The notes under the pieces are model-generated. The model saw nothing but the letters and a program-made list of their open reading frames with translations. It was not told the origin of the DNA and did no database searches. From Ruminococcaceae bacterium UBA5406 (GTDB lineage: Bacteria > Bacillota > Clostridia > Oscillospirales > Acutalibacteraceae), in assembly GCA_002407675.1 (NCBI GenBank), contig DHNW01000010.1, positions 62,001-126,000 of the forward strand: a stretch of DNA of 64,000 nucleotides, written 5' to 3'. Numbering within the stretch: position 1 is the first letter of the stretch; each line of letters begins with the position of its first letter. Positions 43,438-51,677 of the stretch are shown here, piece by piece. A program made the translations under genes and the position numbers.

Positions 43438-44079
43438 ATGACAATGGGTAAACGGCAGCTTGTACTTGCAGCGCTTGTTGTCGCGCTCGGCGCAGCCGTA
43501 TATTTAAACTGGGCGTTTTCGGGGGAGACCAAACTGCCTGCAACGCAGGCTGTTGCTTCCGGTGACCGTCAGTACGGGCAGACGCTGATGGTGAATGCTT
43601 CCGGAAGTGCCATCGTCTCATCCGCATCCAATACAAAATCCAGCACCAAGTCCGCAGTCAAATCTGCCGCTTCCGGGAGCAGTTCGGGCACGGGAAAAAA
43701 TTCTGCCGTCAAGACCGAAGCGGATGCCGATGACGCCTATTTCAGCCAGGCAAAACTGATGCGCCAAAAAGCCAGAGACGAGGCCGTGGAACTGCTGAAA
43801 GACGTTCTGAAGGACGTTGGGAAAAGCGACGCTGCCAAAAAAGAGGCTGTTTCTCAGGCGGCGGTGATCGCTCAGAACATTGCCAGGGAGGCAAATATTG
43901 AAAACCTAATTGAAGCGAAGGGCTATTCCGAGTGCGTCGTTTCTATCGGGAAAGAAGATTGCAGCGTTATCGTCAAAACGAAAGAAAATTCTCAGAACGA
44001 CGCCATTGTGATACAAGATATTGTGTCCGGCCAGACGGGGCTGTCGTGTGATAAAATTAAGATAATCGAGCGTCAGTAG
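43438..44079 (+). CDS. spoIIIAH: Stage III sporulation protein AH
   Basis: 213 residues: one N-terminal membrane helix (about 7-27), a Ser/Lys/Ala-rich linker (about 50-95), and a YscJ/FliF-like ring domain: YFSQAKLMRQKARDEAVELL, then NIENLIEAKGYSECVVSI. It forms the mother-cell ring that interlocks with forespore SpoIIQ. ATG 43438 after GGGGGG; a second ATG two codons later is possible. Last gene of the operon. Confidence 0.94.
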   Translation: MTMGKRQLVLAALVVALGAAVYLNWAFSGETKLPATQAVASGDRQYGQTLMVNASGSAIVSSASNTKSSTKSAVKSAASGSSSGTGKNSAVKTEADADDAYFSQAKLMRQKARDEAVELLKDVLKDVGKSDAAKKEAVSQAAVIAQNIAREANIENLIEAKGYSECVVSIGKEDCSVIVKTKENSQNDAIVIQDIVSGQTGLSCDKIKIIERQ

Positions 44080-44107
44080 TTGAGTTTGCGGGATTTTGTG
44101 GTATAAT
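44080..44107 (+). promoter_or_regulatory. Sigma-A promoter for nusB
   Basis: TTGAGT, 16-bp spacer, TATAAT, starting right after the spoIIIAH stop. Confidence 0.7.
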
Positions 44108-44143
44108 AACCCCGTGGAAGTTTGACAATTTACAAGCCCGTTC

Positions 44144-44175
44144 AGGCCCTCCACAGATGGGAGGGCCTTTTATTT
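44144..44175 (+). terminator. Terminator/attenuator inside the nusB leader
   Basis: AGGCCCTCC pairs perfectly with GGAGGGCCT, 7-base loop, followed by TTTATTTT. It lies about 30 nt downstream of the start predicted for the nusB promoter. It can end the spoIIIA transcript or attenuate nusB. Confidence 0.85.
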
Positions 44176-44194
44176 TGCAGTTGCGGAGGAACAC

Positions 44195-44602
44195 ATGAAT
44201 CGAAGAAAAGCACGGGAACAGGCGTTTATATTAATTTTTGAAAGAAGCATCAGCCACGATACCACACGGCAGATTGTCGATGCGGCGGAAACTTCCGAAG
44301 ATATTCGGATCGAAGAATTTGCGGAGCAGACTGCGGAAGGGGTAGAGCAGAACGAGCTGGTGCTGGACGGGCAGATTCAAAAATATCTTCGCGGCTGGAA
44401 GATGGACCGGCTGTCCAAGGTGGTACTGTCGCTTCTCCGGCTTTCCCTGTATGAAATGAATTTTGGGAAAGATATTCCGGTCAGCGTTTCCATCAACGAG
44501 GCGGTAAATCTTGCTAAAAAATACGGCGATGAAAAAGATGCGCGGTTTATCAACGGCGTCCTTGGTTCGGCGGCACGGGAGCATGACGGTGAAGATGCCT
44601 GA
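44195..44602 (+). CDS. nusB: Transcription antitermination factor NusB
   Basis: 135 residues, all-helical. MNRRKAREQAFILIFE at the start, WKMDRLSKVVLSLLRLSLYEM, PVSVSINEAVNLAKKYGDEKDARFINGVLG at the end: the standard NusB pattern. With NusE (S10) it binds boxA in rRNA operons. RBS GCGGAGG. In many Firmicutes an asp23-type gene precedes nusB; here spoIIIAH does. Confidence 0.96.
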   Translation: MNRRKAREQAFILIFERSISHDTTRQIVDAAETSEDIRIEEFAEQTAEGVEQNELVLDGQIQKYLRGWKMDRLSKVVLSLLRLSLYEMNFGKDIPVSVSINEAVNLAKKYGDEKDARFINGVLGSAAREHDGEDA

Positions 44603-45527
44603 TACACTGGGAATTGATACCAGTAATTACACCACATCTGCCGCACTTGTTAAAAGCGGAAAAATGAACCAGAGCAAACGCCTTCTCCCCGTCAAGCAGG
44701 GCGAACTGGGCCTGCGGCAGAGCGACGCAGTTTTTCATCACGTCCGCCAGCTTCCGCAGGTGCTGGCGGCCCTTCCGTTTGAGGGCGCCTGCATTGCCGC
44801 CGTGGGCGTCTCCAGCCGCCCGCGTGCAGAAGAGGGGTCGTATATGCCCTGCTTTCTTGCCGGTGTTTCCGCAGCCACAGCGGCAGCGCTTTCGCTCGGC
44901 GTGCCGCTTTACCAGTTTTCCCATCAGCAGGGCCATATTGCTGCCGTGCTTTATTCTGCCGGTAAGCTGGAACTTTTGAACCGCCGTTTTCTCGCTTTTC
45001 ATGTGTCCGGCGGCACCACCGAAGCGGTTTTGGCCGAACCGGATCCCAAAGCTGTTTTCCGAACCCAGATCGTTGCCCGATCTCTCGACCTGAAAGCGGG
45101 ACAGGCTGTTGACCGGGTGGGCGCCATGCTGGGTCTTCCGTTTCCGGCGGGACCGGAACTTGAAAAACTTGCGCTGAAAGCGGATGCCCGTTTTTCAATC
45201 CGGCCCAGCCTGAAAGAGGCCGACTGTTCTCTTTCCGGCATTCAGAACCGGTGTGAAGCCCTGCGAAAACAGGGAATGCCGCCCGAAGAGATCGCGGCGT
45301 TCTGTCTGCAGTCCCTGCTGGCGGCGCTGGATGGTATGGCCGGAATCCTGCTGCACCAATACGGCAGCCTGCCGCTGGTGTTTTCAGGAGGGGTTATGTC
45401 AAATTCTATTCTCCGGGCGGCGCTGAAAGAAAAATACGGCGCTGTCTTTGCCCCTCCGGAATATTCATCCGATAATGCTGCCGGAATCGCGGTCCTGGCC
45501 GCACGGAAAGGGGGAATTGCCCTGTGA
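44589..45527 (+). CDS. TsaD/Kae1-like paralogue (glycoprotease family)
   Basis: 312 residues, ASKHA fold. DTLGIDTSNYTTSAAL at the start, the metal-site helix FSHQQGHIAAVL (H-x3-H), AFHVSGGTTEAVLAE, and VFSGGVMSNSILR near the end. A second TsaD-like gene at nusB-xseA is widespread in Clostridia; the true tsaD is not in this window. The short, divergent sequence (DRVGAMLGLPFPAGPELE retained) suggests a related but separate role, perhaps tRNA modification or none. The start could be GTG 44589 (7 bp after GGGAG) or ATG 44595; either overlaps nusB. Confidence 0.8.
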   Translation: MKMPDTLGIDTSNYTTSAALVKSGKMNQSKRLLPVKQGELGLRQSDAVFHHVRQLPQVLAALPFEGACIAAVGVSSRPRAEEGSYMPCFLAGVSAATAAALSLGVPLYQFSHQQGHIAAVLYSAGKLELLNRRFLAFHVSGGTTEAVLAEPDPKAVFRTQIVARSLDLKAGQAVDRVGAMLGLPFPAGPELEKLALKADARFSIRPSLKEADCSLSGIQNRCEALRKQGMPPEEIAAFCLQSLLAALDGMAGILLHQYGSLPLVFSGGVMSNSILRAALKEKYGAVFAPPEYSSDNAAGIAVLAARKGGIAL

Positions 45528-46792
45528 CTTCTATGGATGCTCCGGTTGTGCTGACCGTTACGCAGCTAAATACCTATTTGAAGTCGCGGTTTGAAGAGGA
45601 TGGAAATCTCACTCATCTCTTTATTACAGGCGAAATTTCCAATTTTACAAATCACTACCGTTCCGGTCACCTTTATTTTTCCCTTAAAGATCAGAAATGT
45701 GTGGTGCGGGCCGTCATGTTTGCACGGTACGCTTCGCGCCTGCGTTTTCTGCCGCAGGACGGGATGCGCGTGATCGCGCGCGGGCGGGTTGGCGTCTATG
45801 AAGTTTCCGGGCAGTACCAGCTTTATGTGGAGGATCTGCAGCCCGATGGGCTCGGCGCGCTGAACCTTGCCTTTGAGCAGCTGAAAGCGAAACTGGAAAA
45901 AGAGGGTCTGTTTGCCGCCGAACGGAAAAAGCCGCTTCCGAGTTTTCCCTATTCCATCGGTGTTATCACGTCCCCTACCGGAGCGGCCGTGCACGATATC
46001 CTGACCGTTCTGGGGCGCCGGTATCCTCTGGCGCAGGTGGTGTTCTGCCCGGTTCTGGTGCAGGGCGAAGGGGCCGCCGCGCAGATTGCGGACGCGCTTG
46101 AACGGATGAACCGCCTGAACTGTGCCGACGAAATTATTCTCGGGAGGGGCGGCGGCTCGCTCGAAGATCTGTGGCCTTTTAATGAAGAAATTGTCGCGCG
46201 GGCCGTAGCGGCGTCCCGCATCCCGGTCATTTCCGGTGTGGGGCATGAGACGGACTACACCATCTGCGATTTTGCTGCGGATCTTCGTGCCCCAACTCCG
46301 TCGGCCGCTGCGGAACTGGCCGTCCCGGATCAAATGGAGCTTTTGTTGGGAATTCAAAATGCAAAAATCCGGCTGAATGCTGCTGCCCAGTCGAAAGTGG
46401 CAGAAGCGCGGCAGGCAGTTGACCTTCTGGCCCAAAGCCGTGTGTTCCAAAAACCGGAAGAGCCGCTGGAACTGCGCCGTGTCCAGATCGACCGGCTGGA
46501 GGAAACCCTGGTTTCTTCCATGCGAAAAAAAACGGAATCGGCAAAAGCCTGCCTTTCCCGCGAAAGCGGAAGGCTGAATGCTCTGAGCCCACTGGCGGTG
46601 CTTTCCCGCGGATATGCGGTGGTGTACGGTGAATCCGGCCGGGCGGTCTCCCGGTTCCGCGAAATCCGGCCGGCCGAAAAAATACAGGTGCGGATGCACG
46701 GCGGGCGGCTGGACTGTACGGTGGACAAACTGCACAGCGACCTTTTAAAACCAGACGGGGGTGTGGATCATGAAGAAAAACATGACGTTTGA
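45524..46792 (+). CDS. xseA: Exodeoxyribonuclease VII large subunit
   Basis: 422 residues. N-terminal OB fold (LTVTQLNTYLKSRFEEDGNL, then GEISNFTNHYRSGHLYFSLKD), catalytic domain with SPTGAAVHDILTVLGRRYP, RGGGSLEDLWPFNEE, SGVGHETDYTICDFAADLRAPTPSAAAE, then a coiled coil and the C-terminal LSRGYAVV. Degrades single-stranded DNA with XseB. GTG start overlaps the upstream stop by 4 bp. Confidence 0.97.
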   Translation: MTSMDAPVVLTVTQLNTYLKSRFEEDGNLTHLFITGEISNFTNHYRSGHLYFSLKDQKCVVRAVMFARYASRLRFLPQDGMRVIARGRVGVYEVSGQYQLYVEDLQPDGLGALNLAFEQLKAKLEKEGLFAAERKKPLPSFPYSIGVITSPTGAAVHDILTVLGRRYPLAQVVFCPVLVQGEGAAAQIADALERMNRLNCADEIILGRGGGSLEDLWPFNEEIVARAVAASRIPVISGVGHETDYTICDFAADLRAPTPSAAAELAVPDQMELLLGIQNAKIRLNAAAQSKVAEARQAVDLLAQSRVFQKPEEPLELRRVQIDRLEETLVSSMRKKTESAKACLSRESGRLNALSPLAVLSRGYAVVYGESGRAVSRFREIRPAEKIQVRMHGGRLDCTVDKLHSDLLKPDGGVDHEEKHDV

Positions 46793-46991
46793 AGCGGCTG
46801 CCGCAAGGCTGAAGCAAATTGTCGATCAAATGGAGTCCGGCGATCTTTCGCTGGAAAAATCGCTGAAACTTTTTGAAGAAGGTTCCGCTCTCGCTTCATA
46901 CTGCTATCAGAAGTTGTCCGGAGCTGAACAGAAGATCAAGCAGATTACCGATTTGGAGGAAACCGATGAAAAATCAAGCGGGAAGAATTGA
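46770..46991 (+). CDS. xseB: Exodeoxyribonuclease VII small subunit
   Basis: 73 residues, helical hairpin: FEAAAARLKQIVDQMESGDLSLEKSLKLFEEG (ESGDLSLE and FEEG are diagnostic). Pairs with XseA in the ExoVII complex. ATG after GGGGGTG, inside the end of xseA; the gene overlaps ispA by 26 bp. Confidence 0.94.
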   Translation: MKKNMTFEAAAARLKQIVDQMESGDLSLEKSLKLFEEGSALASYCYQKLSGAEQKIKQITDLEETDEKSSGKN

Positions 46992-47868
46992 ACGAAGCGA
47001 TTATCTCGATGCCGTGCAGGATGCCCTCCAGAAATATGTTCCGGAAGAAAAAGGGCGGATGCAGTCGGGGCTGTTTCAGGCTATGCGCTACAGTCTGCTG
47101 GCGGGCGGAAAGCGCATCCGTCCGATCCTGGTCTTGGAATTCTGCGGGCTCTGCGGCGGCAATCAGGAATCCGCCCTTCCGTTTGCGTGCGCTATTGAGA
47201 TGATTCACACCTATTCCTTGATTCATGATGACCTTCCCTGCATGGATGATGACGGGATGCGCCGCGGCCGGCCGTCCAGCCATGTGGTTTTCGGTGAAGC
47301 GCAGGCTCTGCTGGCAGGGGATTCCCTGCTCACTTTGGCGTTTGAAACGATGCTTTCTCCTGAGAGCGTCCAGGGGGCGGGGGCGGCGCGTGCTGCCCGG
47401 GCGGCTGGTGTGCTTGCAAAAGCGGCTGGACCCTATGGCATGGCGGGCGGCCAGGCGATTGATCTTCTGTGCGAGGGGAAGCCGGTTTCCATGGAAACCC
47501 TCCAGCGGATGGATGAGTGCAAAACGGGCGCCTTGATCCGGGCTGCAGCGCAGATGGGGTGCATTCTGGCGGGAGCGGACGATCAGCGCCTTTCCGCCGC
47601 GGATCGATATGCCGCGTCGGTTGGCTTTGCTTTCCAGATCGAGGACGATCTTCTCGACGTGGAGGGAGATTCCACGGCGATTGGAAAACCAGCCGGAAGC
47701 GACGCAGAGAACAGCAAAAGCACGTATGTTTCCATCTTGGGGGCGGAACGGGCGAAACGGGCTGTTGACGAACTGACGAAAACTGCCGTGCAGGCGCTGG
47801 ATCCGTTCGGTGAAGACGCGGATTACCTCAAAGATTTGGCAGAAAGACTTGCCTGCCGGAACCGGTAG
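46966..47868 (+). CDS. ispA: Polyprenyl (farnesyl/geranylgeranyl) diphosphate synthase
   Basis: 300 residues, trans-prenyltransferase. YSLLAGGKRIRPILVLE, first aspartate motif DDLPCMDDDGMRRG (DDxxxxD-type insertion), second motif FQIEDDLLDVEGD. Small residues before the first motif and a normal length fit farnesyl or geranylgeranyl diphosphate synthesis for undecaprenyl and quinone precursors. Follows xseB as in most Firmicutes; dxs, the usual next gene, is absent. Confidence 0.94.
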   Translation: MKNQAGRIERSDYLDAVQDALQKYVPEEKGRMQSGLFQAMRYSLLAGGKRIRPILVLEFCGLCGGNQESALPFACAIEMIHTYSLIHDDLPCMDDDGMRRGRPSSHVVFGEAQALLAGDSLLTLAFETMLSPESVQGAGAARAARAAGVLAKAAGPYGMAGGQAIDLLCEGKPVSMETLQRMDECKTGALIRAAAQMGCILAGADDQRLSAADRYAASVGFAFQIEDDLLDVEGDSTAIGKPAGSDAENSKSTYVSILGAERAKRAVDELTKTAVQALDPFGEDADYLKDLAERLACRNR

Positions 47869-47889
47869 CCGGTGTGCCTCAGACAGGCA

Positions 47890-47918
47890 TTGACAAACTT
47901 GACGGTCCATGGTATAAT
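47890..47918 (+). promoter_or_regulatory. Perfect-consensus sigma-A promoter for rplU-prp-rpmA
   Basis: TTGACA, 17-bp spacer, TATAAT, exact matches at both hexamers. Confidence 0.92.
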
Positions 47919-47923
47919 AATTA

Positions 47924-47998
47924 GGCCGCATATTGCGGGTCTGTAAGAGGGAAACCCGCCCGTCAATAGCGAGATTCATAGAAAAGGCAGGACCTTTA
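47924..47998 (+). promoter_or_regulatory. Probable L21 ribosomal-protein leader
   Basis: The 75-nt 5' leader contains a stem GCGGGT/ACCCGC and other pairings, and lies in the position of the autoregulatory L21 leader RNA of Firmicutes. The identity is inferred from place and presence of structure; I could not match the covariance model. Confidence 0.5.
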
Positions 47999-48002
47999 GT
48001 TG

Positions 48003-48311
48003 ATGTTTGCAGTAATTGAGACCGGCGGCAAGCAGTACAAAGTGCAGAAAGATGATGTCATCTTTGTCGAAAAGCTGCCGGCAGAAAAAGACTCTTCCGT
48101 TGAATTTAAAGTACTGGCTTTGAATTCGGAGGACGGAATGAAAATCGGCGCACCGTATGTCGAGGGCGCTTCCGTAACCGGTAAAGTCCTGAAAAACGGG
48201 AAATCCCCGAAGATCACGGTCTTGACCTATAAGGCCAAAAAGAACGAAAAGCGCAAGATGGGCCATCGGCAGCCTTACACCAAGGTTCAGATTGAGTCCA
48301 TTAATGCCTGA
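48003..48311 (+). CDS. rplU: Ribosomal protein bL21
   Basis: 102 residues: MFAVIETGGKQYKVQKDDVIFVEKL at the start and KRKMGHRQPYTKVQIESI at the end, both diagnostic. It binds 23S rRNA domain VI region near bL20. First gene of the L21-Prp-L27 operon. The ATG was chosen over a TTG one codon upstream. Confidence 0.97.
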   Translation: MFAVIETGGKQYKVQKDDVIFVEKLPAEKDSSVEFKVLALNSEDGMKIGAPYVEGASVTGKVLKNGKSPKITVLTYKAKKNEKRKMGHRQPYTKVQIESINA

Positions 48312-48317
48312 GTTCTT

Positions 48318-48635
48318 ATGATTACGGCGGAATTTTATCATAAAAATGGACAGTTGGCCGGGTTCCGCTTCATAGGACATTCGGATGTTTCCGAAGCGGG
48401 AACGGATATTGTCTGTGCTGCGGTTTCTTCTGCGGCGTATCTTGCTGCCAATACCATTACGGAGATAATCGGCGTACCCGCCGATATTTTGGTGGAAGAT
48501 GGGATCATGTCCTTCAAAATTCCGCTGGGGCGCGCGCCGGAGTGCGGCGCGGTTCTCAAGGGCCTGCGCCTGCATTTGGCTGGCCTGCAGGAACAGTATC
48601 CCACAAATATTCAAATAACCGACACGGAGGTGTAA
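48318..48635 (+). CDS. prp: Ribosomal-processing cysteine protease Prp
   Basis: 105 residues. Catalytic His21 (FIGHS) and Cys33 (GTDIVCAAVSS) match the Prp dyad. Prp cuts the N-terminal extension from bL27, which is encoded next and carries the site. It is placed between rplU and rpmA as in other Firmicutes that have the extended L27. 6 bp after the rplU stop. Confidence 0.95.
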   Translation: MITAEFYHKNGQLAGFRFIGHSDVSEAGTDIVCAAVSSAAYLAANTITEIIGVPADILVEDGIMSFKIPLGRAPECGAVLKGLRLHLAGLQEQYPTNIQITDTEV

Positions 48636-48638
48636 GCT

Positions 48639-48923
48639 ATGCTGAAGATTAATATTCAACTGTTTGCTCATAAAAAAGGAATGGGTTCCACTAAGAACGG
48701 ACGCGATTCCGAATCGAAGCGCCTGGGTGTGAAGCGCGCGGACGGTCAGTTCGTACTGGCGGGAAATATCCTTGTTAAACAGCGCGGGACTCATATTCAT
48801 CCGGGCGAGAATGTCGGCATCGGTTCCGACGATTCTCTCTTTGCCCTGATTGACGGCAGGGTCAAGTTTGAACACCTGGGCCGCGACCGTAAAAAAGTCA
48901 GTGTTTACACGGCAGAACAGTAA
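48639..48923 (+). CDS. rpmA: Ribosomal protein bL27 with Prp-cleaved N-terminal extension
   Basis: 94 residues. The first nine residues (MLKINIQLF) form the extension removed by Prp; the mature protein should begin AHKKGMGSTKNGRDSE, like Escherichia coli L27. The sequence GQFVLAGNILVKQRGTHIHPG is the family core. The mature N-terminus reaches the peptidyl-transferase centre, so cleavage is expected to be essential. RBS GGAGGTG precedes the ATG. Confidence 0.97.
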   Translation: MLKINIQLFAHKKGMGSTKNGRDSESKRLGVKRADGQFVLAGNILVKQRGTHIHPGENVGIGSDDSLFALIDGRVKFEHLGRDRKKVSVYTAEQ

Positions 48924-48950
48924 TTTCGCGGGCGGACACTGAAAAAGAGC

Positions 48951-48981
48951 AATCCCGGGTGTTTTTCGCCCGGGATTTTTT
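48951..48981 (+). terminator. Intrinsic terminator between rpmA and obgE
   Basis: AATCCCGGG/CCCGGGATT, nine perfect pairs, loop of nine, then TTTTT. Confidence 0.9.
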
Positions 48982-49004
48982 GATTTATAAAGGAGAGCGT
49001 CGGC

Positions 49005-50273
49005 ATGTTTATTGACAGCGCCAAGATTAAAATTTCCGCGGGAAACGGCGGCGACGGTGCCGTTGCGTTTCACCGTGAAAAATATGTCGCTTCGGGCGGG
49101 CCGGACGGCGGCGACGGCGGCAGGGGAGGAAATGTCGTTTTTCAGGTGAACGGCAATCTGTCTACCCTCTCGGATTTTCGGTACAGGCGGAAATATGTTG
49201 CCCAAAATGGGGAGAACGGACGGGGCAAACGCTGCAGCGGGCGCGCTGGTGAAGACCTGGTTATTCGGGTGCCGCGCGGAACCCTCCTGAAAGACGCCGC
49301 AACAGGCCGCCTGATTGCCGACCTGTCATCGGACGAGCCGCAGGTAATTGCCAAAGGCGGCCGAGGCGGCTGGGGGAATGCCCGGTTTGCCACAGCTACC
49401 CGGCAGGCGCCGCGCTTTTCCAAACCCGGCGGCATGGGGGAAAGTATGGAGCTTCGGCTGGAACTGAAACTTTTGGCAGACGTTGCGCTGGTTGGGTACC
49501 CCAATGTCGGGAAATCCACCCTGGTTTCCGTTGTCAGTGAGGCGAAGCCGCAGATTGCGAATTATCCCTTTACGACCGTCACGCCGGTATTAGGCGTCGT
49601 GCGCCGGGGTGAGGGCCGGTCATTTGTTATGGCGGATATTCCCGGTCTGATTGAAGGGGCCAGCGGGGGTGCCGGCCTCGGGCATCAGTTTCTCCGCCAC
49701 GTGGATCGCTGCCGCCTGCTGGTGCATATTGTTGATGTTTCCGGGAGCGAAGGGCGCGATCCGAAAAAAGATTTTCAAGTTATCAATACAGAACTGGAAA
49801 AATACAATTCGGACCTCGCCCACCGCCCAATGCTGGTAGCGGGGAATAAATGCGATTTGGCTTCGGAAGAGCAGATTAACGGTTTCCGCTCCTATGTGGA
49901 AGGGCTCGGGTATGAGTTTTTCCCGATTATGGCGGCAATCCGGTATCAGGTAGACCCTTTGCTGAACCGGATTGACGAACTGCTGAGCAAACTGCCTCCC
50001 GTCCGGCAGTACCAGCCGGAACCGGCGCCAATGCCTGCCGAAACTTCTGATGACAACAAGGTTTCCATTTCCAGACGCAGCGGAGTGTATGTTGTGGAGG
50101 GAGAGTGGCTCCGGCAGACCATGCGTTCCGTCAATTTTGCGGACGCGGATTCACTCAGGTATTTTGAAAGCGTACTGGAAAAGACGGGAGTCATTGACGC
50201 CCTTCGTGCGGCCGGAATCCACGAAGGCGACACGGTCAGCCTTTATGACTTTGAATTTAATTTTATGGAGTAA
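49005..50273 (+). CDS. obgE: GTPase ObgE/CgtA
   Basis: 422 residues: glycine-rich Obg domain (SAGNGGDGAVAFHREK in the form SAGNGGDG, DGGDGGRGGNV), G domain with G1 GYPNVGKST, G3 DIPGLIEG, G4 NKCD, and a C-terminal OCT domain typical of Gram-positive Obg. It acts in 50S assembly and, in Bacillus, stress and sporulation signalling. RBS AAAGGAGAG. Separated from rpmA by a terminator, so it may have a weak own promoter. Confidence 0.96.
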   Translation: MFIDSAKIKISAGNGGDGAVAFHREKYVASGGPDGGDGGRGGNVVFQVNGNLSTLSDFRYRRKYVAQNGENGRGKRCSGRAGEDLVIRVPRGTLLKDAATGRLIADLSSDEPQVIAKGGRGGWGNARFATATRQAPRFSKPGGMGESMELRLELKLLADVALVGYPNVGKSTLVSVVSEAKPQIANYPFTTVTPVLGVVRRGEGRSFVMADIPGLIEGASGGAGLGHQFLRHVDRCRLLVHIVDVSGSEGRDPKKDFQVINTELEKYNSDLAHRPMLVAGNKCDLASEEQINGFRSYVEGLGYEFFPIMAAIRYQVDPLLNRIDELLSKLPPVRQYQPEPAPMPAETSDDNKVSISRRSGVYVVEGEWLRQTMRSVNFADADSLRYFESVLEKTGVIDALRAAGIHEGDTVSLYDFEFNFME

Positions 50274-50287
50274 GGGGATAAACAGGA

Positions 50288-50686
50288 TTGGAACGTCTTT
50301 ACGGAGCGGACTGCAATCCGCGCCAACTAAGCCCCTTGACCCTCGCGTTCCTCGGTGACGCCGTTTTTGAGGTTTTTGTTCGGGAGCGCCTGGTCTGCAT
50401 GGGGAGCCGGCCCGTATCTGAACTGCACCGCCTTGCCGTTGAAAGGGTCTGCTGCAAAGCGCAGGCGGAGGGTTCAAAAAAGCTGGAGGGCCGCCTTTCC
50501 GAGGAAGAGGCCGATATTTTCCGGCGTGGAAAAAACGCCCGGCCTGGGCATATCCCGCGGAATGCGGAAGTCTCAGATTATCATACGGCAACGGCTTTAG
50601 AGGCTTTGTTTGGCTATTTATACTTATGCGGCCGCACGGAACGTCTCTGCGAACTTTTTAACATAATTATCAGTAAGAATCAATAG
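50288..50686 (+). CDS. mrnC: Mini-ribonuclease III
   Basis: 132 residues. RNase III domain without a dsRNA-binding domain: LTLAFLGDAVFEVFVRERL (catalytic E and D region), DYHTATALEALFGYLYL. It matures 23S rRNA in Firmicutes. TTG start after AAGGGGA. In other Firmicutes the gene sits after cysS; here it follows obgE. Confidence 0.93.
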   Translation: MERLYGADCNPRQLSPLTLAFLGDAVFEVFVRERLVCMGSRPVSELHRLAVERVCCKAQAEGSKKLEGRLSEEEADIFRRGKNARPGHIPRNAEVSDYHTATALEALFGYLYLCGRTERLCELFNIIISKNQ

Positions 50687-50705
50687 GAAAGGCGGAAAAT
50701 TACCT

Positions 50706-51647
50706 ATGCCGTCTGTTCAAAATACCAAGCAAAAAATCACAGAAACCGTAAAAGACCTTGTTTTTTATATTGTGGGAAGCTCATTAACGGCTACGTCCAT
50801 CTGCATGTTCACCGCGCCGAATCATATTGCCCCGGGGGGTGTGTCCGGCGTCAGCACCGTGATCAATTATCTGTCCGGATGGCCGATTGGCCTGCTGTCG
50901 TTCCTGCTGAACATTCCAATCCTCCTTTGGGCCTTTTGGGAAATCGGCTATAAAATGGTTGCAAAGACTTTTGTTGCTACGGTAATTCTTTCCGCGGCCA
51001 TTGATATTCTCGGCTGTTTTATCCAGCCGTACCGGGGCAGCCCTATGCTGGCCGCTATTTTTGGCGGATGCCTGGACGGCGTCGGCCTTTCCCTGGTGTT
51101 CCTCCGCGGCGCCACGACCGGAGGCACCGACCTGATCGCCCGCCTTCTGGAGCGCCATATCCGCTCCGTTTCCATGGGGAAGCTGATGATGGCGGTGGAC
51201 GGCATGATTGTCATCATCTCCGGATTTGTCTACAAAAGCATGGAAAGCGTCATGTATGCGATTATTGCCATTTTTGTTTCTTCGCGCCTGATTGACACCG
51301 TGCTGTACGGCACCGATATCGGAACCGGTAAAGTCCTGTTTATTATTTCGAAAAAAAACGATCTGATTGCACAGGAGATTTTAAGCGACGTAGACCGCGG
51401 CGTCACCGTCCTGAAATCGCGCGGGGCTTATACGGGCCATGAAAACGAGGTTCTTCTCTGCGCGGTCCGCCGGTATGAAGTGGCGAAAGTAAAAGATATT
51501 GTTCATTCTATTGACAAAAAAGCTTTCCTGATTGTCGGGGATGCCGGTGAAATAACCGGAGAAGGGTTCCGGCCTGTTGGGAAAGATGACAAGACACTGA
51601 AGGAAATCCTTCATGATGGCAAAAAAGGGGGCGGTTCCGCGCAGTAG
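50706..51647 (+). CDS. YitT-family membrane protein (DUF161 plus DUF2179)
   Basis: 313 residues. Five to six hydrophobic helices in the first 190 residues with HIAPGGVSGVSTVINYL and RGATTGGTDLIARLLER, then a C-terminal DUF2179 domain (DRGVTVLKSRGAYTGHENEVLLCAVRRYEVAKVKDIV). Members of YitT family are widespread in Firmicutes; no transport substrate is firmly known. RBS AAAGGCGG. Ends with a non-conserved KKGGGSAQ. Confidence 0.9.
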   Translation: MPSVQNTKQKITETVKDLVFYIVGSSLTATSICMFTAPNHIAPGGVSGVSTVINYLSGWPIGLLSFLLNIPILLWAFWEIGYKMVAKTFVATVILSAAIDILGCFIQPYRGSPMLAAIFGGCLDGVGLSLVFLRGATTGGTDLIARLLERHIRSVSMGKLMMAVDGMIVIISGFVYKSMESVMYAIIAIFVSSRLIDTVLYGTDIGTGKVLFIISKKNDLIAQEILSDVDRGVTVLKSRGAYTGHENEVLLCAVRRYEVAKVKDIVHSIDKKAFLIVGDAGEITGEGFRPVGKDDKTLKEILHDGKKGGGSAQ

Positions 51648-51677
51648 CGCGGGGCCGCCTGAGTTTGCCACGTTATT

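Noticed and set aside
45566..46735. 389-residue minus-strand frame
   Set aside because: Antisense shadow of xseA, which has all family motifs.
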